A stretch of 64,000 nucleotides of DNA from Sideroxydans lithotrophicus (GTDB taxonomy: Bacteria > Pseudomonadota > Gammaproteobacteria > Burkholderiales > Gallionellaceae): assembly GCA_020723185.1 (NCBI GenBank), contig DYJI01000005.1, positions 165,706 through 229,705 of the forward strand, written 5' to 3'. This document shows positions 39,819 to 47,246 of this stretch, in pieces. The notes beneath the pieces are model-generated. The model did not search any database, was not told the origin of the DNA, and saw only the letters and a program-made list of their open reading frames with translations. The stretch's first letter is position 1, and every line of letters starts with the position of its first letter. The position numbers were made by a program, and so were the translations under genes.

Positions 39819-41608
39819 CACGGCCTCCCAAGCAAGGGCGGCAACCAACCGTATACATGCAGGTTCGCACCCGCCACCAGCCGCTCGCCCAACTCGGTGA
39901 TACCGCCCGCGCTCCTGACTGCCTCAGCGACCTCCGCCGAGCAGACCACAGGGCGCTCCGCACTCCTCGCCTCCCCCACCAGCGCCTTAACAATATCCAC
40001 TTCGGGGCCGAGCGCCGTGTATTCCTTGTGTGCTGCCGGACCGACATGCCCGACCACCACCAGCCCCACGTGCAATGCGACCTCTATTTCGACAACAGGC
40101 AAGCCGTTTTCCTGCAGTCGCCCATTCACTGCACGCTGCCGCAGCAGCATCTCCTGCGCCGCCTCGAGCGCATTCCTCTCCGGACAGTCAAGTGCTTGCG
40201 GAGCACCAAAGAAAGCCATCAGGTCGCCACCGTCAAACTTGTCGAGCGTGCCTTGGTGCTGATGCACTGCGATCGCCATCTCGGAGTAGTAATCGTTCAA
40301 CAGCGATACAGATGCCTGCGGGTCAGCCTCACGCACTCTCCGACCGAAATCCTTGATGCGTGCAAACAAAAGACATACCCGCACCCGTTCCCCGCCAGCA
40401 GCCGAATCTATCTTGCCACTCACGACCCCGCTCAACACCTCGCGATTCACGTTGTGCCCGAAGATATCCCGCAGTCCCTTGCGGTCGTGCACCTGCCCCA
40501 CCGATTCGAAGCCAAGCCGCGTGAGGAAGGCGAATGACCCGGAAAGCAAAATAGCCCCCAAGGGCAGATAGATGCCGTTTCGAAGCATCCAGGTCGACAA
40601 CAACCAGATAACGAAAGGGAACACGGCGAATATCGCGAGCTTGATCCATCCCGAACGTCCCAGCCACAGCAAAGCAGCGACCAGCGCAAGGCTCGCACTC
40701 CCCCAAAGCGGCAGCTCGCGGATCAAGCCTTTTCCTGTCATGGAGCGCAATATCTGCGCTTGAACCAATACCTCAGGTACATGTTTATCCATCGGAGCCC
40801 ATACAGCCATCGGCACAGGCACCCGAATTTTCTCGGCGCGCGCAGAAACGACTCCGAGCAACACGACCTTTCCGGAAAAAACGGCAGCAAGCCTCTTCTT
40901 GTCAGCCTGCCCTTGCCATTCGAGGACATGACTGAAAGGAATGTAATCAAACTTCTGGCCTGCGCTGAAATCCACAATGCCGACCCCGGGCTTTTCCACC
41001 CCCAGCCGGGCGGCGATCCGCTCGGCAAAGCTCGTGCCCTGCGCATTCACAGTACAACTATTCAGATCGAACCGCCTGAACACGCCATCTGCATCAAGAC
41101 ATAGCGTGACCGAAGCCGGCACATCAGCGACCGATGCCAGCAATGCACCCGCCATCGGACGCAACCTCCCTCCCGCATCCAGTTTACGTGCCAATACCAC
41201 AGGGGTCTGAGCGCTCAGCGCATTCAATTCCCGAACCAGCCCCTCTTCATAGTGAGGCAACATGAATTGGTAGGACCGTTCGGGCAAAACGATATCGATC
41301 CCGACCACGCCTGGGTTTGCTGTACGCATGGCCTCCAGAAAGCCGGCCAGATAGGGATGCCACAACTCGAAGGGTTCATTGAATCTACTGAAGCTTTCAT
41401 CGTCGATACCGACGATGACCACATCGTTCTGTATCGGATGCGTGACGCGCTGTTGCAGAAAGTCGAACTGCTTGTCCAGTATCTTCCTGCTCAGATTGTC
41501 TCCAGCGTTGAGAAAGGAAAGTCCCAAGGAAACCAACAGGCAAACAGCCAAACCCAGTAACCAACTGAATCGCGGATCCCGCAAGCGTTCCAGACCGTCC
41601 ATCCCCAT
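39818..41608 (-). CDS. CHASE2 sensor with degenerate adenylate/guanylate cyclase domain
   Basis: 596 residues. Membrane helix (about 14-33), extracytoplasmic CHASE2 domain (about 40-290, VVIVGIDDESFSRF; GIDIVLPERS; FSGKVVLLGVVS), three helices (about 302-365) and a class III cyclase homology domain (about 405-590). Key residues differ: the first metal Asp is R417 (FARIKDF), the second GD motif reads KFDGGDLMAFFG, and the Asn/Arg pair is replaced (D538, A542). It is probably a pseudo-cyclase acting as a sensor or regulator. Coupled to the TPR lipoprotein gene upstream by TGATG. Confidence 0.85.
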   Translation of the reverse strand: MGMDGLERLRDPRFSWLLGLAVCLLVSLGLSFLNAGDNLSRKILDKQFDFLQQRVTHPIQNDVVIVGIDDESFSRFNEPFELWHPYLAGFLEAMRTANPGVVGIDIVLPERSYQFMLPHYEEGLVRELNALSAQTPVVLARKLDAGGRLRPMAGALLASVADVPASVTLCLDADGVFRRFDLNSCTVNAQGTSFAERIAARLGVEKPGVGIVDFSAGQKFDYIPFSHVLEWQGQADKKRLAAVFSGKVVLLGVVSARAEKIRVPVPMAVWAPMDKHVPEVLVQAQILRSMTGKGLIRELPLWGSASLALVAALLWLGRSGWIKLAIFAVFPFVIWLLSTWMLRNGIYLPLGAILLSGSFAFLTRLGFESVGQVHDRKGLRDIFGHNVNREVLSGVVSGKIDSAAGGERVRVCLLFARIKDFGRRVREADPQASVSLLNDYYSEMAIAVHQHQGTLDKFDGGDLMAFFGAPQALDCPERNALEAAQEMLLRQRAVNGRLQENGLPVVEIEVALHVGLVVVGHVGPAAHKEYTALGPEVDIVKALVGEARSAERPVVCSAEVAEAVRSAGGITELGERLVAGANLHVYGWLPPLLGRP

Positions 41609-42405
41609 CACCTTGAGATGATGCGCGCCGCTCGCGCGCGGAATCGCCGGGCTTGCTCGGCATCCCCCAACCCCTCATAGGCACGGGCCGACAGCAATAG
41701 ATCCTGCCTGATCTTTTCAGGCAATCCCAGTGACTTGTCCAGCACCAGCGCTTCATCCGCCAGACGCAAAGCAGCCGAGAATTCGCCTCGCATCAGGTGA
41801 GCTTCGCCCATATGACGCAAGGCGTTGGCATATTCCAGGGGTGAATCACCGCGACTGGCCGAGGCGGCACGATTTGCCCAATGCATGGCTTGGTCACCAT
41901 CCATTTCACGCAACGCGATCGCGGCACGTGCATTGTCGATCACGCTCTCGAGCAAACATTCTGCGACACACCATGCCGATGCTTTTTCCAGCCAGGATCG
42001 AGCTCCGTTCACATCCCCTTGATGGAGCATCAACAAGGCCTTTTGCGTGGCAGCATTGGCCAAATAGGTGTTCCCGTATTCCAGCGCATCATCCAGCAGC
42101 AACTTGTCCAGATAGGCATGGGCGACTTCCACACGGCCGAGCAACTGGTTCACCCGGGCCAGATTGAGCATATCGATGGCGACGCCAAGGGTGTTCTCGA
42201 CGGCGACATCCACCTGCAACGCCATCTCGTATTGTCTGAGCGCGGTCAGATAATCGCCCCGATCGTATGCACGCTGGCCACTCTGGCTATACTCTGCCGC
42301 CAGCTCCAGCCTTGCGTTGCGCACGGGTGCAGTCTGTCCGCAAGCTGCCAGAAACAGCACACCGGAAAGCACCAGCGAAGCGGAAAACCGCAGCCTGTCC
42401 ATCAT
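41608..42405 (-). CDS. TPR-repeat lipoprotein
   Basis: 265 residues. Lipoprotein signal with lipobox LAAC (Cys22), then helical repeats resembling TPRs: SQSGQRAYDRGDYLTALRQYEMALQ, LARVNQLLGRVEVAHAYLDKLL, HMGEAHLMRGEFSAALRLADEALVL and SARAYEGLGDAEQARRFRAR. Likely a periplasmic adaptor anchored in a membrane. The ATG overlaps the MCE stop by one base (TGATG). No specific homologue recognised. Confidence 0.85.
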   Translation of the reverse strand: MMDRLRFSASLVLSGVLFLAACGQTAPVRNARLELAAEYSQSGQRAYDRGDYLTALRQYEMALQVDVAVENTLGVAIDMLNLARVNQLLGRVEVAHAYLDKLLLDDALEYGNTYLANAATQKALLMLHQGDVNGARSWLEKASAWCVAECLLESVIDNARAAIALREMDGDQAMHWANRAASASRGDSPLEYANALRHMGEAHLMRGEFSAALRLADEALVLDKSLGLPEKIRQDLLLSARAYEGLGDAEQARRFRARAARIISR

Positions 42406-43352
42406 CACGGCTTCTCCGGCGTCACATAACCATCCGCAGGCAACACTTGCGCTTCAGGCTTGCTGAACCAGCCACTGAAGGGCCATGAGCGCTTCGCGCC
42501 ATCCAGCATGTCCTGGCTGTCCTGCACCAATGCGTTGCTATTGTGGATGAATGCTGGCAACTCGCCGGCCGAATCGGCCGTCATCCGTTGGATATCCGAA
42601 GTGGCGGCCTGCACATTGTCCAGCGTGGCATCTGCCTTCTCGACCAGACGCGGGATCGCCTTGTCCATCACCTGCAGATTGGCATTCACACTATCCAGAG
42701 CCTTGTCCAGCTTGCCATGCACGCTTTCCAGCTTCTGATTGCCACTCGTGGCAAGCTGCGTGAATTGGTTCACCGTCTCACGCAGATCGCCCGTCACCTG
42801 GTTCAGATTCTTCAGCGTCTGCTGGATATCGCCATTCGGATCGTTGATGCTGGCAGTGATCTGGCGGATATCGCTCAGGATAGGCTGCAGCTGTGCAGCC
42901 ATGCTCTCGGCGATGCTGCTGGCATCCTGACCGCGCTCGAACTGAAGCACACTGTTCTGTGTCACCTGTCGCACCTGTTGCGAACCGGGAATGATCTCCA
43001 CCACACTCTCGCCAACCAGCGCCTCCTTGATCAGACGCGCTTTCGCATCCTGGCCGATCAGGTGCACATAATCGTCGTCCAATGCCACCCTCACCCGCAC
43101 GGTCGCATTGGGTTCCATGCTGACTTCCTTGACACTCCCCACCTTGAACCCGATGAACTTGACCGCCATCCCCTGGTTCAAACCTTGCGCATTCGGCGCA
43201 AAGAAATAGATGGCGGTGCTGCGCACCAGATAGTCCTGTTTGATGGCGATCAACAGCAAGGCCAGCAGCATCGCCCCGAACGCGCCGAGCAAGAAGCGCT
43301 TCGTACGCTGTTCGATGTTCAGCAAACGCTGATTGTAGTTGTGCAGTTTCAT
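42405..43352 (-). CDS. MCE (MlaD-like) domain protein
   Basis: 315 residues. N-terminal membrane anchor (about 20-37) and one MCE domain (about 45-122: NAQGLNQGMAVKFIGFKVGSVKEVSM; GESVVEIIPGS). The long C-terminal helical tail (about 140-270) is rich in Gln/Asn/Asp with coiled-coil character, typical of single-MCE proteins that form hexameric periplasmic lipid channels. Partner of MlaE-type permeases. It starts 5 bases after the ATPase-like gene. Confidence 0.92.
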   Translation of the reverse strand: MKLHNYNQRLLNIEQRTKRFLLGAFGAMLLALLLIAIKQDYLVRSTAIYFFAPNAQGLNQGMAVKFIGFKVGSVKEVSMEPNATVRVRVALDDDYVHLIGQDAKARLIKEALVGESVVEIIPGSQQVRQVTQNSVLQFERGQDASSIAESMAAQLQPILSDIRQITASINDPNGDIQQTLKNLNQVTGDLRETVNQFTQLATSGNQKLESVHGKLDKALDSVNANLQVMDKAIPRLVEKADATLDNVQAATSDIQRMTADSAGELPAFIHNSNALVQDSQDMLDGAKRSWPFSGWFSKPEAQVLPADGYVTPEKP

Positions 43353-43357
43353 CGTCG

Positions 43358-43912
43358 TTACAGATGGATCAGCAACTGATCCGGATCGCTCTTTTCACTA
43401 TCTTCCTCAAAACTGACCAGCACAGAAGTCCGGAACGGAAAATGCAAACGGAACACCGCTTCGAACTTGTTCACCATCAACAACTCCTTGCGTGACAAGC
43501 CTTCATTCAGGCCATCATAGATGATGAGCTCCGGCCCCATCAGCATGGCTCGCACGAAACCTACCAAGCGTTTCTCGTACAAGGAGAGTTGATCGGGCAA
43601 CTTGAGCATCAGGGCAGACACCACGGTCTCGTCCGACAGACCACACTGGTCGAGCAAGTCAGTCACGCTCTCCTCGAGCCTCCCCGGCAACTGTATGCCA
43701 TGATACTGCACGGGCAGGATGATGTTCTCCCAGACACGGAGATTACTGATGAGGCCGCCGTTGTGCGGCACGATGACCACACCGGCCTGCTCGCCCAGAT
43801 TCTTGAGCAAAGCGGCACGCTGGGATTCGGAACGTACGATAAGGCAATAGGAACGGCCCGGTTGGAGCAGGGCCTGCGTGCTTTCTTCTCCATGCAGACT
43901 CAGTGTGAACAT
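43358..43912 (-). CDS. Degenerate ABC ATPase-like protein (pseudo-MlaF)
   Basis: 184 residues, shorter than MlaF (about 270). The fold is recognisable from VVIVPHNGGLISNLRVWENIILPVQYHG, the region after the Q-loop. All nucleotide motifs are lost. Walker A region (18-31) has no GxxGKS/T, and the Q-loop Gln is His50. The signature reads LPDQLSLYEKRLVGFVRAM instead of LSGGQ. Walker B is IIYDGL without the catalytic Glu, and the H-loop is SFEED. The frame is open and the gene leads a coupled operon, so it is probably functional as a non-ATPase partner. Confidence 0.75.
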   Translation of the reverse strand: MFTLSLHGEESTQALLQPGRSYCLIVRSESQRAALLKNLGEQAGVVIVPHNGGLISNLRVWENIILPVQYHGIQLPGRLEESVTDLLDQCGLSDETVVSALMLKLPDQLSLYEKRLVGFVRAMLMGPELIIYDGLNEGLSRKELLMVNKFEAVFRLHFPFRTSVLVSFEEDSEKSDPDQLLIHL

Positions 43913-43951
43913 GAGCTTCTCGAAAAACGATAGTTAAGGAGAAGAAGAAAT

Positions 43952-44028
43952 TGGTAGGCGCGATTGGACTCGAACCAACGACCCCCACCATGTCAAGGTG
44001 GTGCTCTAACCAGCTGAGCTACGCGCCT
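43952..44028 (-). tRNA. tRNA-Val (anticodon GAC)
   Basis: 77 bases with acceptor AGGCGCG/CGCGCCT and encoded CCA. Stem CCACC/GGTGG encloses TTGACAT, anticodon GAC. The -10-like TACAAT (44043-44048, minus) with GCGCGTCC precedes it. The 44029-44225 gap holds nothing else recognisable. Confidence 0.95.
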
Positions 44029-44225
44029 GTAAAAGGACGCGCATTGTAACCGAACCGCGCAAACACGCAAACGAATTATGCAAAGAATCTCGAATATTTC
44101 TCGTTCGCTGTCGCGCTTCTACCAGTTCGATCAGTCGCTGCTGGTTTCAGCCGCAATTTAAAGAGTGCGCGGGTGCGCAGTTCAGGCACCGGCACAAGCT
44201 GAGCCTTCACTAAAACATGCGCTGA

Positions 44226-45611
44226 TCAGTATTGTGCAGGGGCGTAGTTTTCGAAACGGGTGAACTCGCCACGGAAGGTCAGGCTGACCGAACCGATCGG
44301 GCCGTTTCGTTGCTTGCCGATGATGATCTCGGCCTTGCCCTTGTCGGGTGTGTCCGGGTTGTAGACTTCGTCACGGTAGATGAACAGGATCAAGTCGGCA
44401 TCCTGCTCGATAGCACCCGACTCACGCAGATCGGACATGACCGGACGCTTGTTCGGCCGCTGCTCCAGGCTACGATTCAACTGGGACAGCGCGATCACCG
44501 GCACATGCAGTTCCTTGGCAAGGGACTTCAGGGAGCGCGATATCTCGGAGATCTCGGTGGCGCGGTTCTCGCTGCCTTTGCCTGCGGGCGAGGACATCAA
44601 CTGGATATAGTCGATCACAACCAGCCCCAGACCATTGTTCTGCCTGTGCAAGCGTCGCGCACGGGAACGCAGTTCCAGTGCATTCAAGCCCGGCGTCTCG
44701 TCGATGAAGATGGGCGCATCGTTGAGCAAGCCCAGGGCATGCGTCATGCGCGACCAGTCTTCGTCCTCCAGACGACCGGTACGCAAAGTATGCTGGTTGA
44801 GGCGCCCCACGGAACCGATCATACGCATCGCCAGTTGCGCGCCCCCCATTTCCATACTGAAGATGGCCACCGGCTTGCCTTCCAGAGCCACCGTCTCCGC
44901 GATGTTGATGGAGAACGCGGTCTTGCCCATACTCGGGCGCCCCGCCACGATGATCAGGTCGCCGGGTTGCAGGCCGGACGTCTTGCTATCCAGATCGGTG
45001 AAGCCGGTCGAAACGCCCGTCACCTCGCTGGCATCGTCGCGCCCATACAAGGTCTCGATACGCTCGACCACCTGCGTCAGCAAAGGCGGGATTGCGATGA
45101 ACCCCTGCTTGCCACGATCACCCTGTTCGGAGATCTGCATGACCTTGCTCTCGGCCTCGTCCAGCAATTGACCAACATCCCGTCCACTGGGATTGTAGGC
45201 ACTGGTCGCGATGTCGCTGCCGACCTCCACCAGCTTGCGCATGATGGCGCGCTCGCGCACGATCTCGGCATAACGGTGGATATTGGCAGCCGACGGCACG
45301 TTCTGCGCCAGCATGCCCAGATAACTCAAGCCACCCGCCTTCTCCAGTTCGGCATTGCTCTCCAGCGACTCCGCCAGTGTGATCACATCGACCGGGCGCG
45401 CCTGCTCGTTCAGACGCCCTATATGACGCCAGATCAGTTTGTGTTCGAATCGGTAGAAATCCGTCTCGTTCAGCAGGTCGGAGACTTTGTCCCAGGCGCT
45501 GCCATCGAGCAGGATGCCACCGAGCACCGACTGCTCCGCCTCGACGGAATGAGGCGGGAGCTTCAGCGCTTCAAGCTGTGCATCGGCGACGGGAGCTGAA
45601 TAGTTCTGCAT
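44226..45611 (-). CDS. dnaB: Replicative DNA helicase DnaB
   Basis: 461 residues. N-terminal primase-interacting domain (PPHSVEAEQSVLGGILLD), linker, and RecA-like ATPase domain with Walker A (AGRPSMGKTAFSINI, about 212-226), Walker B (LVVIDYIQLM) and the KNRPVMSDLRESGAIEQDAD block. Unwinds DNA at the fork. No intein. It follows rplI across a terminator, the conserved rplI-dnaB order. Confidence 0.97.
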   Translation of the reverse strand: MQNYSAPVADAQLEALKLPPHSVEAEQSVLGGILLDGSAWDKVSDLLNETDFYRFEHKLIWRHIGRLNEQARPVDVITLAESLESNAELEKAGGLSYLGMLAQNVPSAANIHRYAEIVRERAIMRKLVEVGSDIATSAYNPSGRDVGQLLDEAESKVMQISEQGDRGKQGFIAIPPLLTQVVERIETLYGRDDASEVTGVSTGFTDLDSKTSGLQPGDLIIVAGRPSMGKTAFSINIAETVALEGKPVAIFSMEMGGAQLAMRMIGSVGRLNQHTLRTGRLEDEDWSRMTHALGLLNDAPIFIDETPGLNALELRSRARRLHRQNNGLGLVVIDYIQLMSSPAGKGSENRATEISEISRSLKSLAKELHVPVIALSQLNRSLEQRPNKRPVMSDLRESGAIEQDADLILFIYRDEVYNPDTPDKGKAEIIIGKQRNGPIGSVSLTFRGEFTRFENYAPAQY

Positions 45612-45655
45612 GGTTCGGCGACAAATGACGGGAGAAGGATTCTACACTTTTCAGG

Positions 45656-45684
45656 CAACAAAAAAGGACTGTCGCCAGTCCTTT
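45656..45684 (-). terminator. Intrinsic terminator between rplI and dnaB
   Basis: Minus strand AAAGGACT-GGCGAC-AGTCCTTT followed by TTTGTT, 26 bases past the rplI stop. dnaB must then have its own promoter or rely on readthrough. Confidence 0.8.
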
Positions 45685-45709
45685 CCTGTAACTGCCTGTG
45701 TGGACAGGA

Positions 45710-46159
45710 TTACTGCTCGCCCAGCACCGACACGGTCACATCAACGACCACATCAGGATGCAGCGCGATGCTCACCGCATGATCGCCGATCTGCTTCAGA
45801 TGACCATCTGGCATACGCACTTGACTCTTCTCGACCTGGTGGCCTTGAGCGACCAGTGCTGTTGCGATGTCCAAGTTGGTCACGGAACCGAACAGCTTGC
45901 CGTCGACACCTGCCTTCTGCACCATTTGAATGGTCAGGCCGTTCAGTTTCTCGCCGCGCGCTTGCGCATCGGCCAGCTTGGCTGCTTCAGCCGCTTCCAG
46001 TTCTGCACGACGTGCGGCGAAATCCGCCACGTTGCTTTCCGTCGCACGCTTGGCCTTGCCTTGCGGGATCAGGAAGTTGCGCGCGAAACCGTTCTTCACT
46101 TTGACAACATCGCCCAGTTGGCCGAGGTTGACCACTTTTTCCATCAGGATAACTTGCAT
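45710..46159 (-). CDS. rplI: 50S ribosomal protein L9
   Basis: 149 residues. The N-terminus [36 protein letters not shown] is diagnostic. A helical linker follows, then a C-terminal rRNA-binding domain. AAGGAG precedes the ATG. Follows rpsR by 10 bases. Confidence 0.98.
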   Translation of the reverse strand: MQVILMEKVVNLGQLGDVVKVKNGFARNFLIPQGKAKRATESNVADFAARRAELEAAEAAKLADAQARGEKLNGLTIQMVQKAGVDGKLFGSVTNLDIATALVAQGHQVEKSQVRMPDGHLKQIGDHAVSIALHPDVVVDVTVSVLGEQ

Positions 46160-46169
46160 GGTCTACTCC

Positions 46170-46439
46170 TTAGTGCAAATCGGTGTAAGGCAGCAGTGCC
46201 AGGAAACGTGCACGCTTCACTGCAGTGCTCAGCTGACGCTGGTAACGTGCCTTGGTGCCGGTGATACGAGCCGGGATCAGCTTGCCATTCTCGGAAACGA
46301 ATTCCTTGAGGATGTTGATGTCCTTGTAATCCACTTCCGCGATCTTCTCGGCGGTGAAACGGCAGAACTTGCGGCGCTTGAACAGCTGACGCGAAGAATT
46401 GTTCTTCTTGTCATCCTTCTTCTTAAATACACGAGCCAT
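46170..46439 (-). CDS. rpsR: 30S ribosomal protein S18
   Basis: 89 residues and basic: [12 protein letters not shown] and [31 protein letters not shown]. Pairs with S6 on the 30S platform. AGGAG is 6 bases before the ATG. Placed between priB and rplI. Confidence 0.98.
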   Translation of the reverse strand: MARVFKKKDDKKNNSSRQLFKRRKFCRFTAEKIAEVDYKDINILKEFVSENGKLIPARITGTKARYQRQLSTAVKRARFLALLPYTDLH

Positions 46440-46448
46440 TTTGTGCTC

Positions 46449-46745
46449 CTATCTCAATATGACGTTATCTATATGCAGCACCAGTTGCATACTCTTCAGA
46501 CTGCGCTGCGCCAGGAAACCCTCAGCCCTTAACTGCTGACCGGGTTGCAAGTTGCCCAGTTTCTGAGCCACTTCGCCAAGCGCCAGTGCCGGAACCTCGC
46601 ACTGCACCTGACGCTGCATCCCCGCTTCCTGCTGCATCGAGGTATGGCGCATCCTGAACGCCAATCTCGCCAATCCTGCCGGGGTGTGTCGCAAGCCTTC
46701 CGACTCGATCACTTCCCCGTCCATCACACAACGGTTGCTGCTCAA
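46449..46745 (-). CDS. priB: Primosomal replication protein N (PriB)
   Basis: 98 residues, OB-fold ssDNA-binding protein of the replication-restart primosome. The block HTSMQQEAGMQRQVQCEVPALALG matches the PriB core. The start is TTG 46745 (SSNRCVMDGEVI aligns with the family N-terminus) with a poor ribosome-binding site, 6 bases after rpsF. Translational coupling is likely. A downstream GTG/ATG is the alternative. Confidence 0.9.
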   Translation of the reverse strand: MSSNRCVMDGEVIESEGLRHTPAGLARLAFRMRHTSMQQEAGMQRQVQCEVPALALGEVAQKLGNLQPGQQLRAEGFLAQRSLKSMQLVLHIDNVILR

Positions 46746-46751
46746 TCCAAA

Positions 46752-47123
46752 TTACGCTGCGGCGGCCGGAGCTGCTTCAGCAGTATCGGTCAACGAACGC
46801 GACTTCTCTTCCTTCATCATCACCGAAGGCGCAGTCACAGCGACCTTGGTCTTGATGGTCAGGTGGCGCAGTACGGCGTCGTTGAAGCGGAAAGCGTGTT
46901 CCAGTTCGTCCAGGGTCTCCTGGTCGCACTCGATGTTCATCAGCACGTAGTGTGCCTTGTGGATCTTCTGGATCGGGTAAGCCAGTTGACGGCGACCCCA
47001 GTCTTCCAGACGGTGGATGTGACCGTTCTTGCCGGTCACCAACGTGCGATATCGCTCGATCATCGCGGGCACTTGCTCGCTCTGGTCGGGATGCACGATA
47101 AATACGATTTCGTAGTGTCGCAT
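46752..47123 (-). CDS. rpsF: 30S ribosomal protein S6
   Basis: 123 residues from ATG 47123 ([18 protein letters not shown]) with AAGGAG five bases upstream. The core [17 protein letters not shown] block is present ([29 protein letters not shown]). The C-terminal tail is Ala-rich. First gene of rpsF-priB-rpsR-rplI. Confidence 0.97.
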   Translation of the reverse strand: MRHYEIVFIVHPDQSEQVPAMIERYRTLVTGKNGHIHRLEDWGRRQLAYPIQKIHKAHYVLMNIECDQETLDELEHAFRFNDAVLRHLTIKTKVAVTAPSVMMKEEKSRSLTDTAEAAPAAAA

Positions 47124-47179
47124 TACATCTCCTTGTGGATTAAAGCCCCCCGGCACGCTATGGACGGTGGAGCAAGGTT

Positions 47180-47201
47180 AAAAACTCCCTTTTTCAGGGA
47201 G
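47180..47201 (-). terminator. Hairpin with U-run at the 5' end of the rpsF transcript
   Basis: Minus strand CTCCCT/AGGGAG with a 5-base loop and five U. It lies directly after the predicted start point of the rpsF promoter, so it is both a possible terminator for the upstream ABC permease gene and a leader structure of the S6 operon. Confidence 0.6.
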
Positions 47202-47207
47202 GCGCGC

Positions 47208-47235
47208 ATTATAGGGATATTGGGCGGCACGTCAA
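47208..47235 (-). promoter_or_regulatory. Promoter of the rpsF-rplI operon
   Basis: Minus strand TTGACG (47230-47235), 16 bases, TATAAT (47208-47213), discriminator GCGCGCC. This is the best sigma-70 match in the window. Confidence 0.8.
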
Positions 47236-47246
47236 GCGGCAAGTCA

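Noticed and set aside
44232..45599. 455-codon frame opposite dnaB
   Set aside because: Antisense shadow of the helicase gene with no ribosome-binding site.
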